A program made the position numbers and the translations under genes. A stretch of DNA of 64,000 nt from positions 558,001 to 622,000 of the forward strand of contig NZ_CP100000.1 in NCBI RefSeq assembly GCF_024138165.1, given 5' to 3'. Every line of letters begins with the position of its first letter. Position 1 is the first letter of the stretch. The notes under the pieces were generated by a model. The model searched no databases. It had not been told where the DNA came from and saw only the letters and a program-made list of their open reading frames with translations. This document shows positions 33,973 to 41,694 of the stretch, one piece after another. This DNA is from Halorussus vallis. Lineage in GTDB: Archaea > Halobacteriota > Halobacteria > Halobacteriales > Haladaptataceae.

Positions 33973-36489
33973 TCACTCGTAGCGGCGCTTCTCGGCCGCG
34001 GCCGCTTCGTCGCCGTAGCGGTCAACCAGCGGCTTCAGCGCGTCGCCGAGCGCCCGCATGCACTGGCCCGGCGAGTGGAATCCGAGTTCGTCAGCCACCT
34101 CCCGCCACTCGCGGGCCTGCAACACCTTCCGGACGAGCAAACGCTCCTCGCGGGCCGAGAGCGCGTCCCTCGGGTCCGTCGCGGCCGCCGAGTCCGACGC
34201 CGCGGCGTCGGACTCGGCAACTGGCGTCTCTTCGGATTCGCTGGCCGGCGTTTCCTCGGATTCGGCCGACCCGACCGGGTCCACGAAGTGCTTCAGCACG
34301 ACCCGCCGGAAGGGCCGGGGCGTGGCGTCGAACAGCCCCGGGCCGTAGGCGCTGGCGGCGACCGCCCGCCAGTCCCACGCCGAGAGGTCGAGGGCGACCG
34401 GCGCGTCCACCGTCCGGAGGAGCGCCCGGACCACGTCGGGGTTGGCGTCGTCGAGCGGGTCGGTGAGCATCGAAACGACCCGGGAGGCGAACCACTCGGC
34501 GTGGCGCTCGCGCAGGTCCCGGCCCGCCTCGCTCAGGGGGTCGAGCATGAGCGCGGAGTACTCGCCGCTGGCTTCGTTGCGCGTGGTCGATAGCTGGACC
34601 GACCGGTAGCCGTTCCGGTGCCAGAACCGCAGGAGGTCGGGCGTCGCTCCGAACCCGGTGCCGAGCCAGTCGAGGTCGTCTTCGAACTCCGCGCGGATCT
34701 CGGCGAGCAGTCGCGAGCCGAGTCCCCGCGAGCGCACTGCGTGGTGGACCGCGATGCGCATCACCCGCAGGCCGGCGGGGACGCCGGCCGCCTCGTCGCG
34801 GAGCTGGGAGACGAGCACGTCCGGGAGCATGTTGCCCCGGATGCGGCCGCCGTCGTAGGTTTCCCGGCGGAGTTCCTCGGAGAGGTTCCCCTCGTGGGCC
34901 AACAGCGCGACGGCGACGACGTGTCCGCCGCTGTCGGGTGAGTCGCCGTCGCCACCGTCGTCGACCAGCGCCCGGACTTCGAGGTTCGGCGCGTCGAGCA
35001 GGCGCGCGAGGTCGTCGGGTTCGGTCCGGTAGTGGGCGAGCACGAGCAGGCCGAACGCCTCCCGGAGGCGGGTTTCGTCGGCCAGCAACGCCTCGGGGGA
35101 GAGCGCCCGGTACGTCGCGGTTTCGGGGTCGGCGTCGCGAATCGCGGCCTCGACGGGGGGACGGGCGTCGAGGAGCAGGGCCCGGAAGGCCCACACCTCG
35201 ACGGGGTCGCCCGCGGCGTAGCGTATGGGTTCGTCGAGACGAGTTTCGGTCACCTCGTGGCCGCTCTCGGCGAGGCGGTCGCGGAACCGCACCGAGAACC
35301 CGCGGCCCGCGCCTTCGTAGCCGTGGACCGTGGTCGCGAACGCGACGCGGTCGGCCGCGAGGAACCGTTCGAGCAGGCCGACCGAGAGCGCCGCGGCCTC
35401 GTCGACCAGGACTACGTCGGGGGCGTCCGGCGAGGAAGCGTCCCCCACGCCCGTGCTCGCATTCGCACTCGCGGCGACCGACCCGTCGACCGCCTCGGCG
35501 GCCGCGGTCGGCTTGGCGTAGCGGATTCGGCCGCCGCGGGCGGCCGAATCCGCGTCGTTGCGTCGAGGTCCGGAAACCCGAATCTCGCGCGGCGGGTCGC
35601 GGTCGGTTTCGAACTCCCGCCCCAGCGATTCGAGGAGCGCGGCCGCCCGGACGAACACCTCGCGGGCGCTCCGGTACTCGGGCGCGGTCACCAGCACGTC
35701 GGCGCCCTCCGCCGTGAGCGCGCCAGCGGCGATGCCGGCGGCCGAGGACTTCCCCCGCCCGCGGTCGGCCTCGGCGACCACGGCGCGTTTTTCGTCTGTC
35801 CCGCGCTCGTCGCTCGCCCGGAGCGCTTCGAGCGCCCGCACGACCGACATCTGGTCGGCGGTGAGACAGGCGTCGTAGGCGGCGTCGGGGAACCCGTGGT
35901 CGGCGGGCGATTCCGGCGGTTCGGTCGCCAGTCGCGGCGCGGGGTGGGTCAGTCCGTCGCGCTCGATTCGGGCGGTGAACTCGTCGGTATCGCCCGAGGG
36001 ACGTACCTCGGCGATAGCGACGCCGGGATGTTCGCGAAGCGTCTCGACGAACCGCGCCCGGAAGCGCCCGGTCACGTCGTCGAGGTCGGCGGGCGGCACC
36101 GCCAGCGTCCGGTCGAAGGCGGTCCGTCGCTCGGGGAACTCCGCAAGCGACGGGACCAGGAGGACGAACAGGCCGCCGCCGTCGACCGCGCCGACGACCC
36201 GGCCGACCGCGTTGGGCCGGAAGTCGGCGTGGGCGTCGAGCACCACGCACTCGCGGGTCGTCCCGAGGAGTTCGGCGGCGTGCTTCGGACCGACCCGCTC
36301 GCAGCCGAGCCGTCCCGTCCCGACGAGCGTGGTAGCCTCGCGGTCGATTTCGGCGGCGTCGAGCGCCGCGTCGGCCGCCCCGTAGCAGGCGTCGCGCTCG
36401 CCGGCGAGGACCAGCAGGCGCCGCTCGTTCGCGGCCCGGGCCTCCTCGCGGAGGGCCGACGCGACCCGCGCGAGCGAACGTGTCGTCAT
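33973..36489 (-). CDS. tmcA: tRNA(Met) cytidine acetyltransferase
   Basis: An 838-residue TmcA/Nat10-type RNA acetyltransferase. An N-terminal region resembling DUF1726 is followed by a helicase-like ATPase (EADRGRGKSSAAG with Walker A K247; DVVLVDEAAALSVGLLERF as Walker B) and a GNAT acetyltransferase domain (RIAVHHAVRSRGLGSRLL, FWHRNGYRSVQLS). It forms N4-acetylcytidine in tRNA or rRNA using acetyl-CoA and ATP. Near residue 755-785 there is a low-complexity acidic insertion with a repeated ESEETP unit, likely a halophilic linker. The frame is open far upstream, but homology starts at MTTRSLARVASALREEA. Confidence 0.92.
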   Translation of the reverse strand: MTTRSLARVASALREEARAANERRLLVLAGERDACYGAADAALDAAEIDREATTLVGTGRLGCERVGPKHAAELLGTTRECVVLDAHADFRPNAVGRVVGAVDGGGLFVLLVPSLAEFPERRTAFDRTLAVPPADLDDVTGRFRARFVETLREHPGVAIAEVRPSGDTDEFTARIERDGLTHPAPRLATEPPESPADHGFPDAAYDACLTADQMSVVRALEALRASDERGTDEKRAVVAEADRGRGKSSAAGIAAGALTAEGADVLVTAPEYRSAREVFVRAAALLESLGREFETDRDPPREIRVSGPRRNDADSAARGGRIRYAKPTAAAEAVDGSVAASANASTGVGDASSPDAPDVVLVDEAAALSVGLLERFLAADRVAFATTVHGYEGAGRGFSVRFRDRLAESGHEVTETRLDEPIRYAAGDPVEVWAFRALLLDARPPVEAAIRDADPETATYRALSPEALLADETRLREAFGLLVLAHYRTEPDDLARLLDAPNLEVRALVDDGGDGDSPDSGGHVVAVALLAHEGNLSEELRRETYDGGRIRGNMLPDVLVSQLRDEAAGVPAGLRVMRIAVHHAVRSRGLGSRLLAEIRAEFEDDLDWLGTGFGATPDLLRFWHRNGYRSVQLSTTRNEASGEYSALMLDPLSEAGRDLRERHAEWFASRVVSMLTDPLDDANPDVVRALLRTVDAPVALDLSAWDWRAVAASAYGPGLFDATPRPFRRVVLKHFVDPVGSAESEETPASESEETPVAESDAAASDSAAATDPRDALSAREERLLVRKVLQAREWREVADELGFHSPGQCMRALGDALKPLVDRYGDEAAAAEKRRYE

Positions 36490-36867
36490 GGCCGAGGGTT
36501 GTTCCGAGGCGGGTATGGGTGTTGCGACTCCTGCGTGACTTCTCCGATGCAACCGGTTCGCATCGTTACCCAAATACGGTCGACACCTGTCAGAACGTCT
36601 GCTTGCGAACAGCGACAATCGCTCCAAGACTCGTCGTCCGAATCTACCGCGTATCCACGATAGCCGTGACCGCCACTCGCACGACGCAACTGAGTACCGC
36701 ACCGCAACCGCGAACCACACGCCTCCCCAGCCGATTCGCTCACTCCCTGCGGTCACTCGCTCATCCCTCGCGGTGGTTGCGGTGTGGTACTCATATGGAG
36801 AATGCGAGTAGCGCTCGCGGGCCGTTCGTACGGAAACGGCTTTCTCGCCCGACCCCCACCGGACGGT
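36490..36867. other. 378-bp divergent gap with dispersed-repeat copy A
   Basis: Between tmcA and the GNAT gene. The part nearest tmcA has no recognisable gene. From about 36662 to 36800 it carries a copy (minus orientation) of an intergenic repeat that recurs at about 60232-60410. No coding sequence or RNA gene is recognised. Confidence 0.6.
36662..36800 (-). repeat. Dispersed intergenic repeat, copy A
   Basis: Read on the minus strand it contains CGCGAGGGATGAGCGAGTG, then a core at 36715-36737 whose 23 bases are identical to 60272-60294 (it reads ...CGGCTGGGGAGGCGTGTGG), then a CGTCGTGCGAGTGGCGGTC box (36668-36686) that matches 60380-60398 with one mismatch. Two copies this similar in non-coding DNA 23 kb apart indicate a repeat family. 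Confidence 0.75.
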
Positions 36868-37410
36868 ATGCCCGGACCGGTCTACCTCTCCGGCGAGCGC
36901 GTCGAACTCCGAGTCACCGAGCGCGAGGACGTCGAATTCATCCAGCGCGCCCGGAACGACCCCGAGGTTCGAACCGCACTGACCCGCGTGACGCCGGAGA
37001 CGCGCGAGCAGACCGAAGAGTCCTACGAGACGTACATCGCTCCGGACAACGGAGACGCCAGTTTCATCGTGTGTCTGAAAGACGGCTCGGAGCCGATCGG
37101 AGGGACGAGCATCTTCCGAACCGAACACGACCACGGCGAACTCGGCTACTGGCTCCTCCCGGAGGCGCAGGGCAACGGGTACGCCACCGAGGCGGCGACG
37201 CTGGTACTCGACTACGCCTTCGAGACGCGCGGACTTCACCGCGTCTACGCGCGCATCGTCGACTTCAACGAGGCGTCGCGGGCGCTGGCGGAGCGACTCG
37301 GATTCCGCGAGGAGGGTCGCTTGCGCGAACACGTCTTCCTGAACGGGGCGTACCGTGACACGGTGCTGTACGGACTGCTCCGCGTGGAGTGGGACGGAGC
37401 GGGAACGTAG
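36868..37410 (+). CDS. GNAT N-acetyltransferase, RimJ/RimL type
   Basis: A 180-residue GNAT protein. Family motifs are LSGERVELRVTEREDVEFI at the N-terminus, ELGYWLLPEAQGNGYATEAATLVLDYAF (acetyl-CoA loop Q-G-x-G-Y-A) in the middle, and RIVDFNEASRALAERLGFREEGRLREH with the usual N-x-A-S. It likely acetylates an N-terminal or side-chain amine; the substrate is unknown. The start at 36868 opens directly into the domain, and the earlier in-frame ATG lies in the repeat. Confidence 0.88.
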   Translation: MPGPVYLSGERVELRVTEREDVEFIQRARNDPEVRTALTRVTPETREQTEESYETYIAPDNGDASFIVCLKDGSEPIGGTSIFRTEHDHGELGYWLLPEAQGNGYATEAATLVLDYAFETRGLHRVYARIVDFNEASRALAERLGFREEGRLREHVFLNGAYRDTVLYGLLRVEWDGAGT

Positions 37411-37463
37411 AACGGGCCGAGACGCCTTGCGTTCTATTCGCACGCCGTACGGCCATTTGAAAG

Positions 37464-37474
37464 CGTTTTTAAGG
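37464..37474 (+). promoter_or_regulatory. TATA box of the rpl7ae operon
   Basis: CGTTTTTAAGG is the only strong TATA-like element before rpl7ae. It predicts transcription start near 37495-37500, hence a leader of about 90 nt, in contrast to the mostly leaderless genes of this window. Confidence 0.6.
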
Positions 37475-37507
37475 GGGGAAGAACAACCAGATGGTACGAC
37501 CTGCGCG

Positions 37508-37562
37508 CGGTTGATGATGCTCCTAGCCGCACAGGATACGCCCGGCAGGGGAGCCTGAGCCG
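37508..37562 (+). promoter_or_regulatory. Kink-turn candidate in the L7Ae mRNA leader
   Basis: In the untranslated leader of the gene for the kink-turn-binding protein L7Ae, TGATGA (37512-37517, box C-like) stands opposite CTGA (37555-37558, box D). They are held between two stems: CGGT (37508-37511) with GCCG (37559-37562), including one G-U pair, and GCTCC (37519-37523) with GGAGC (37550-37554). This is the C/D-type kink-turn layout. Work on archaeal L7Ae has reported such motifs in its own leader acting as translational feedback, so autoregulation is likely here. Confidence 0.65.
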
Positions 37563-37570
37563 ACGTGCAG

Positions 37571-37578
37571 GGAGGTGA
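37571..37578 (+). promoter_or_regulatory. Shine-Dalgarno of rpl7ae
   Basis: GGAGGTGA lies seven bases before the ATG at 37586 and is close to a perfect match to the anti-Shine-Dalgarno. It fixes the start codon against the in-frame GTG at 37565 and, being just after the kink-turn, could be occluded when L7Ae binds. Confidence 0.7.
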
Positions 37579-37585
37579 ACAACCT

Positions 37586-37948
37586 ATGCCAGTATACGTA
37601 AACTTCGACGTCCCAGCCGACCTCCAGGACCGCGCCGTCGAGGCGCTCGAGGTCGCCCGAGACACAGGTAGCGTAAAGAAAGGAACCAACGAGACGACCA
37701 AGGCGGTCGAGCGCGGCAACGCCGACCTCATCTACATCGCCGAGGACGTCCAGCCCGAGGAGATCGTCATGCACCTCCCCGAGCTGGCCGACGAGAAGGG
37801 CATCCCCTTCATCTTCGTCGAAACCCAGGACGACGTCGGGCACGCCGCCGGCCTCGAAGTCGGCAGCGCCGCCGCGGCGGTCGTCGACGCCGGCGAGGCC
37901 GAAGACGACATCGAAGACATCGCCCAGAAGGTCGAGGACCTTCGGTGA
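37586..37948 (+). CDS. rpl7ae: Ribosomal protein L7Ae
   Basis: A 120-residue L7Ae/L30e/Gadd45-family protein, standard length. The RNA-contact block is [17 protein letters not shown] (about residues 32-48), followed by [22 protein letters not shown] and the final [15 protein letters not shown]. In archaea it is part of the 50S subunit and also the kink-turn binder in C/D and H/ACA snoRNPs and RNase P. First gene of the rpl7ae-rps28e-rpl24e-ndk operon; its leader is described separately. Confidence 0.96.
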   Translation: MPVYVNFDVPADLQDRAVEALEVARDTGSVKKGTNETTKAVERGNADLIYIAEDVQPEEIVMHLPELADEKGIPFIFVETQDDVGHAAGLEVGSAAAAVVDAGEAEDDIEDIAQKVEDLR

Positions 37949-37956
37949 GCTGAACC

Positions 37957-38184
37957 ATGAGCGCAGAAGAGACCGAAGAAGAGGGCTCCACGCCCGCCGA
38001 AGTGATCGAGATCGTCGGCAAGACGGGGATGCACGGCGAGGCCATGCAGGTCAAGTGCCGCATCCGCGAGGGCGAGAACCAGGGCCGGATCATCACCCGG
38101 AACTGCCTCGGCCCGGTCCGCGAGGGCGACGTACTCCAGCTCCGCGAGACCGCCCGCGAAGCCGACTCCATCGGAGGACAGTAA
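37957..38184 (+). CDS. rps28e: Ribosomal protein S28e
   Basis: A 75-residue small-subunit protein. [22 protein letters not shown], then [22 protein letters not shown] and the ending [13 protein letters not shown]-type tail are diagnostic of S28e. It lies 8 bp after rpl7ae in the conserved operon. Confidence 0.96.
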   Translation: MSAEETEEEGSTPAEVIEIVGKTGMHGEAMQVKCRIREGENQGRIITRNCLGPVREGDVLQLRETAREADSIGGQ

Positions 38185-38187
38185 CCA

Positions 38188-38385
38188 ATGCCCCAGACGA
38201 GAGAGTGTGACTACTGCGGCGCCGACATCGAGCCCGGCACGGGCACGATGTTCGTCCGCACGGACGGCACCACGATTCACTACTGTTCGGCAAAGTGCGA
38301 GAAGAACGCCGACCTCGGCCGCGAACCCCGCGACCTCGAGTGGACCGAGGAAGGCGGTGCGAACGAAGGCGAGGCCCAGCAGTGA
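38188..38385 (+). CDS. rpl24e: Ribosomal protein L24e
   Basis: A 65-residue zinc-binding protein of the 50S subunit. The treble-clef zinc site is C7-x2-C10 (RECDYCG) with C33-x3-C37 (HYCSAKC). The C-terminus is acidic, as in other haloarchaeal L24e proteins. Its stop codon overlaps the GTG start of ndk. Confidence 0.95.
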   Translation: MPQTRECDYCGADIEPGTGTMFVRTDGTTIHYCSAKCEKNADLGREPRDLEWTEEGGANEGEAQQ

Positions 38386-38846
38386 GCGACGAAGAGCGCA
38401 CCTTCGTGATGGTCAAGCCCGACGGCGTCCAGCGCGGCCTCATCGGCGAGATCGTCTCGCGATTCGAGGACCGCGGCCTGAAGCTCGTCGCCGGGAAGTT
38501 CATGCAGATCGACCAGGAACTCGCCCACGAACACTACGGCGAGCACGAGGGCAAGCCGTTCTTCGAGGGCCTCGTGGACTTCATCACGTCGGGTCCCGTC
38601 TTCGCGATGGTCTGGGAGGGCCAGGACGCGACCCGTCAGGTCCGCACCATGATGGGCGAGACCGACCCCGCCGAGTCGGCGCCCGGTACCATCCGCGGCG
38701 ACTTCGGACTCGACCTGGGCCGGAACGTCATCCACGGTTCGGACCACGAGGACGAGGGCGCCAACGAGCGCGAGATCGACCTGTTCTTCGACGAGGACGA
38801 ACTGGTCGACTACGAGCGCGTCGACGAGACGTGGCTCTACGAGTGA
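38382..38846 (+). CDS. ndk: Nucleoside diphosphate kinase
   Basis: A 154-residue [22 protein letters not shown] forms the N-terminal strand, and the catalytic histidine is H118 in RNVIHGSD. It transfers the gamma-phosphate between nucleoside triphosphates and diphosphates. It begins at a GTG that shares bases with the rpl24e stop (GTGA), so it is translationally coupled to the ribosomal operon. Confidence 0.95.
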   Translation: MSDEERTFVMVKPDGVQRGLIGEIVSRFEDRGLKLVAGKFMQIDQELAHEHYGEHEGKPFFEGLVDFITSGPVFAMVWEGQDATRQVRTMMGETDPAESAPGTIRGDFGLDLGRNVIHGSDHEDEGANEREIDLFFDEDELVDYERVDETWLYE

Positions 38847-38851
38847 ACTAG

Positions 38852-38874
38852 TCGGTTTTCGATTTCGTTTTTCG
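38852..38874 (+). terminator. T-rich terminator after ndk
   Basis: The sequence CGGTTTTCGATTTCGTTTTT begins about six bases after the ndk stop. Three T-runs in a GC-rich genome, at the end of a ribosomal operon and before an independent gene, fit the archaeal poly-T termination signal. Confidence 0.55.
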
Positions 38875-38894
38875 CGGACTCGGTTCGGACAGCG

Positions 38895-39605
38895 GTGGCT
38901 CCGCTCTCGGTCGCCGTCACGTCTTTTTCCGGCGACGACGAAGCGTCGTGCCTGCACGTCACCGCGCACCGAAGCTTCGGCGAACGGTACCCGGAGAACA
39001 CCGTCTGCGCCGCCTGGGAGGCGTCCGACCACGCCGACGCCGTGGAGGTCGACGTCCGGCGGTGCGGGTCGGGCGAACTCGTCGCCTCCCACTGGGACCA
39101 CGTCGGATTCGTCACCGACGGCGAGGGAGACATCGACGAACTGTCGGCGGCGGAACTCGCCGCGCTCGACGTCGGGGATTCGAGCTACGGGATTCCGCCG
39201 GTGACGGACGTGCTCGACGCGATTCCGCCCGAAGTCGGTGTCGTCCTCGACCTGAAGGAGCGCGGCGTCGCGGCGGACGTGGTGAACCTCGCCCGGCGCG
39301 TCCCGAACGACACTGTCGTCGCCTCGTTCCATCCCGACCCGCTCTGGCGGACCCGAATGTTCGACGAGTCGATTCCGGTGGCGTACAACTTCGACCTCCG
39401 TCCGGACTCGAACTTCGAAACCGCGGCCGCGCTCGACTGCGAGTACGCCTTCCCCCACTGGACGCTGTGCCTGGCGACCGACGTGGTCGAGCGCGCCCAC
39501 GACGCCGGTATGGCGGTACACGCGTGGCCGGTCGGGTCGCGGATGCTCGCGCGGGCGCTGAGTCGGGGCGGCGTCGACGGTGTGGTTGCAACCGAACCGC
39601 TGTGA
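38895..39605 (+). CDS. Glycerophosphodiester phosphodiesterase
   Basis: A 236-residue GDPD-type TIM barrel from a GTG start. The N-terminal catalytic strand is VTAHRSFGERYPENT (His-Arg of the active site), followed by AVEVDVRRCGSGELVASHW with the metal-binding Glu/Asp and second His, and the later VVLDLKE. The end DAGMAVHAWPVGSRM and GVDGVVATEPL is usual for the family. It should hydrolyse glycerophosphodiesters to sn-glycerol-3-phosphate (or the archaeal sn-1 form) and an alcohol. No signal peptide, so intracellular. Confidence 0.88.
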   Translation: MAPLSVAVTSFSGDDEASCLHVTAHRSFGERYPENTVCAAWEASDHADAVEVDVRRCGSGELVASHWDHVGFVTDGEGDIDELSAAELAALDVGDSSYGIPPVTDVLDAIPPEVGVVLDLKERGVAADVVNLARRVPNDTVVASFHPDPLWRTRMFDESIPVAYNFDLRPDSNFETAAALDCEYAFPHWTLCLATDVVERAHDAGMAVHAWPVGSRMLARALSRGGVDGVVATEPL

Positions 39606-39817
39606 ACGCTCCGCGGTGGCGCCGTTCCGAACGGACGGACGGTCCCATCCGTCCGGAGACGAGCGACAAAGCCGAGGGTGGCGAGAGCGACGGTACCGCG
39701 AACTCGACGTAATCGCCCGTTGTCGCGCACTCCATCCGCGGAACGCCGGCGTTTCGCACGCGAATCGGTCGATACCGGCGGCGAACGCGGGTCGTACCTC
39801 GCGGAACCGGAGTGAAC

Positions 39818-39842
39818 GGACGGCGCACTTTTCCCGCCGTCC
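39818..39842. promoter_or_regulatory. 8-bp inverted repeat upstream of TGRF-repeat gene
   Basis: GGACGGCG and CGCCGTCC flank a T-rich centre (CACTTTTCC) 17-41 bp before the ATG at 39859. The T-rich centre could serve as a weak TATA box, with the arms as operator halves. Confidence 0.35.
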
Positions 39843-39858
39843 GGGGTACGAAGGGCAG

Positions 39859-40476
39859 ATGAGCCGACGATACACCGCGGGCGGGGACCGGACCCCGCGA
39901 AATGACCGGGCGCGACGCCAGCGACGCAACTCCGCGACGGGTCGATTCGCTTCCGAGAACGACCAGCGCAGTGAGCGACGACGGCGGCACGGAAGCGACC
40001 GCACGCGGTCCCAAGGCGCTCCGAAGACGGAGCGAACTCGCGACGCCTCGCGGTCGGAGCGTCGCCGCGACACGTCCCGGTCGAGGCGGGCGCGACGCCA
40101 GCGACGCGACCCCGCGACGGGGCGGTTCGTCGCCGAACAGCCGGAATCGGAGAGCGGTCGACGCTATCAGTCTCAGCACTCTCGCTACCTGCGGCAGCGC
40201 GACCCTCGGACCGGCCAATTCGCCGCGAGGAGCCAGCGCCCCACCGGTCGAGCGAGGGCCGACCGGGAACCGACCGACCGAGGAGTCGGGTCGACTCACC
40301 ACCCGAGTCCGTCGGCCACTGCAGACCAACAGGGTCGACCCGACCAACGGGGGACCGGACAACAGCAACCCGACCAGCAGGGTCGGGACGACCAGCGGCC
40401 GACTCAGCGCCGGTACGGTCGGCGGCGCGAACGGCGACACCGCCAGCATCGACCCCCGAGCGAGCCGCGCCACTAA
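39859..40476 (+). CDS. Basic RxxDPxTGRF-repeat protein, disordered
   Basis: A 205-residue, strongly basic protein, opposite to the acidic norm of this genome. It has three copies of a short motif: RQRRNSATGRFASEN (from residue 27), RQRRDPATGRFVAEQ (about 91) and RQRDPRTGQFAAR (about 118). The first two are near-identical at DNA level with mostly synonymous third-base changes; the third is conserved only as protein, which supports this reading frame over others. The tail is Gln/Gly/Arg-rich. There are no membrane segments or cysteines. It may bind DNA, RNA or acidic proteins. Function unknown; existence likely but not certain. Confidence 0.6.
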   Translation: MSRRYTAGGDRTPRNDRARRQRRNSATGRFASENDQRSERRRRHGSDRTRSQGAPKTERTRDASRSERRRDTSRSRRARRQRRDPATGRFVAEQPESESGRRYQSQHSRYLRQRDPRTGQFAARSQRPTGRARADREPTDRGVGSTHHPSPSATADQQGRPDQRGTGQQQPDQQGRDDQRPTQRRYGRRRERRHRQHRPPSEPRH

Positions 40477-40507
40477 CCATTTAGCCGAAAACGTCGAACC
40501 CGCGGCC

Positions 40508-41014
40508 ATGGGGGAGAACGAAGACGACGTCTCGTGGCCGTCGCACGCGAGCCGCGTCCTGCTCGCGTACCTCAAGAACGGCGAGGAGGGCCTCTCGAAC
40601 GTGGCGGAGGACATCCACGGACGCACTCACGACCGGCCGGGGGAGAAGTTCGGCAAGAAGGAGGCGCTGTACCTGCCCCAGTCGCCGGTGCCGCCGAACC
40701 TGTGGCGCGAGTCCTGCGGCCGGTGTCGGTTCTGGCGCGAGGGGAGTCCCGGCGAGGGCGGCCGGTGCCACGTCGTCGGGAAGAAGGGCGACCGTTTCGG
40801 CGGCGAGCACATCCACCCACGCGGGTGGTGCAAACTCTGGGTCCCGCCGGAGGGCGAACCCGCGTTCGCGTGGCTGTTCGAGCAGTTGAACCCGACCGGC
40901 GCCGACCTCGTCCGCGGCGAGTACCACCGCCACCCGAACGAGGAAGCCGACCAGCAGACCATCGACGAGGCCGTCGAGGGGGTGTCGGCCGAGAGCGAGT
41001 CGGAGGCCGACTGA
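40508..41014 (+). CDS. Four-cysteine protein, HiPIP-like
   Basis: A 168-residue cytosolic protein. The central part reads RESCGRCRFWREG, GGRCHVVGKKG, and IHPRGWCKLWVPP: four cysteines spaced C-x2-C-x14-C-x20-C with a terminal I-x3-G-W-C-x2-W, close to the pattern of high-potential iron-sulfur proteins, which hold a [4Fe-4S] cluster. The spacing before the last cysteine is longer than in classical HiPIPs and no export signal is present. An N-terminal helical segment (HASRVLLAYLKNGEEGL) and acidic C-terminus flank it. A TATA-like CATTTAGCC lies about 28 bp upstream, giving it its own promoter. Zinc binding is the main alternative. Confidence 0.6.
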   Translation: MGENEDDVSWPSHASRVLLAYLKNGEEGLSNVAEDIHGRTHDRPGEKFGKKEALYLPQSPVPPNLWRESCGRCRFWREGSPGEGGRCHVVGKKGDRFGGEHIHPRGWCKLWVPPEGEPAFAWLFEQLNPTGADLVRGEYHRHPNEEADQQTIDEAVEGVSAESESEAD

Positions 41015-41133
41015 GAACCGGCAAACGACCACGGCCGAGCGCCCGAAACCGACCCCAACCGAACGCACGCGAACCGATTCCGACCGAGCGCCCGGCGATG
41101 GCGTGCCATCGCCGGGCGCTCCTCGTCGAGTGG

Positions 41134-41694
41134 CTACCCGTCGAGGGGACGCTCGGTGCCGCGGACGCTGTCGACGATGGCGTCGCCGTCGTCGCGCTCG
41201 GCGAGCCAGAACAGCTTGTAGGCGTCGGCGACCCGCCCGAACTCGATTTCGGGCACGTCGGAGAGAATCGAGGTCCGGAACGTCCACTCGAACGCCGCCG
41301 TCCGGGCCTTCTCGTCGGCCTGCTCGGGCGACAGCTCCGAGGGGAGCACCAGCGCGTCCTCGACCGTCCGAACCTCGGTTTCGGGGAAAGCGTCGGCCCG
41401 CATCGGGAGCCGACGCGAGCAGTCGACGCTGACGATGTAGCGGTCGCGTCGCGGACTCATGAAGGGTCGGGCGACCTCGACCTCGGCCTCGTACGTCCGG
41501 TAGGGGTAGGCGACGGCGCCGACCCGGCCGTCGGCCGCGACCGCCTGTCGCGGAACCGACGGCGGGATGACCGGGAGTCCGACCTCGTCGCGGCGCTCGC
41601 CGGCGGGCCGCTCGTCGGTTTCGTCGGCTCCGTCGTTCTGGTCGGCCCTCTCGCTCCGGTCGGCCGCCGAGTCGGCCGCGCGGTCAGCGCTCAT
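41134..41694 (-). CDS. Hypothetical protein in symporter operon
   Basis: A 186-residue soluble protein whose ATG overlaps the end of the symporter gene by 11 bp, so it is almost surely co-expressed. The first 35 residues are acidic and disordered; the rest is a globular domain with VGAVAYPYRTYEAEVEVARPFMSPRRDRYIVSVDCSRRLPMRAD and a later FEWTFRTSILSDVPEIEFG. No family is recognised. Codon use matches neighbours. It could be a cytosolic regulator or partner of the transporter. Confidence 0.65.
   Translation of the reverse strand: MSADRAADSAADRSERADQNDGADETDERPAGERRDEVGLPVIPPSVPRQAVAADGRVGAVAYPYRTYEAEVEVARPFMSPRRDRYIVSVDCSRRLPMRADAFPETEVRTVEDALVLPSELSPEQADEKARTAAFEWTFRTSILSDVPEIEFGRVADAYKLFWLAERDDGDAIVDSVRGTERPLDG

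Noticed and set aside
36490-37731. N-terminal extension of TmcA to 1252 residues
   Set aside because: The extra 410 codons run through an intergenic repeat and opposite the GNAT gene; TmcA homology starts at 36489.
39902-40507. Long upstream in-frame extension of the four-cysteine protein
   Set aside because: Overlaps the TGRF-repeat gene in another frame; the 40508 start has its own TATA box at leaderless spacing and the extension lacks repeat-level protein conservation.
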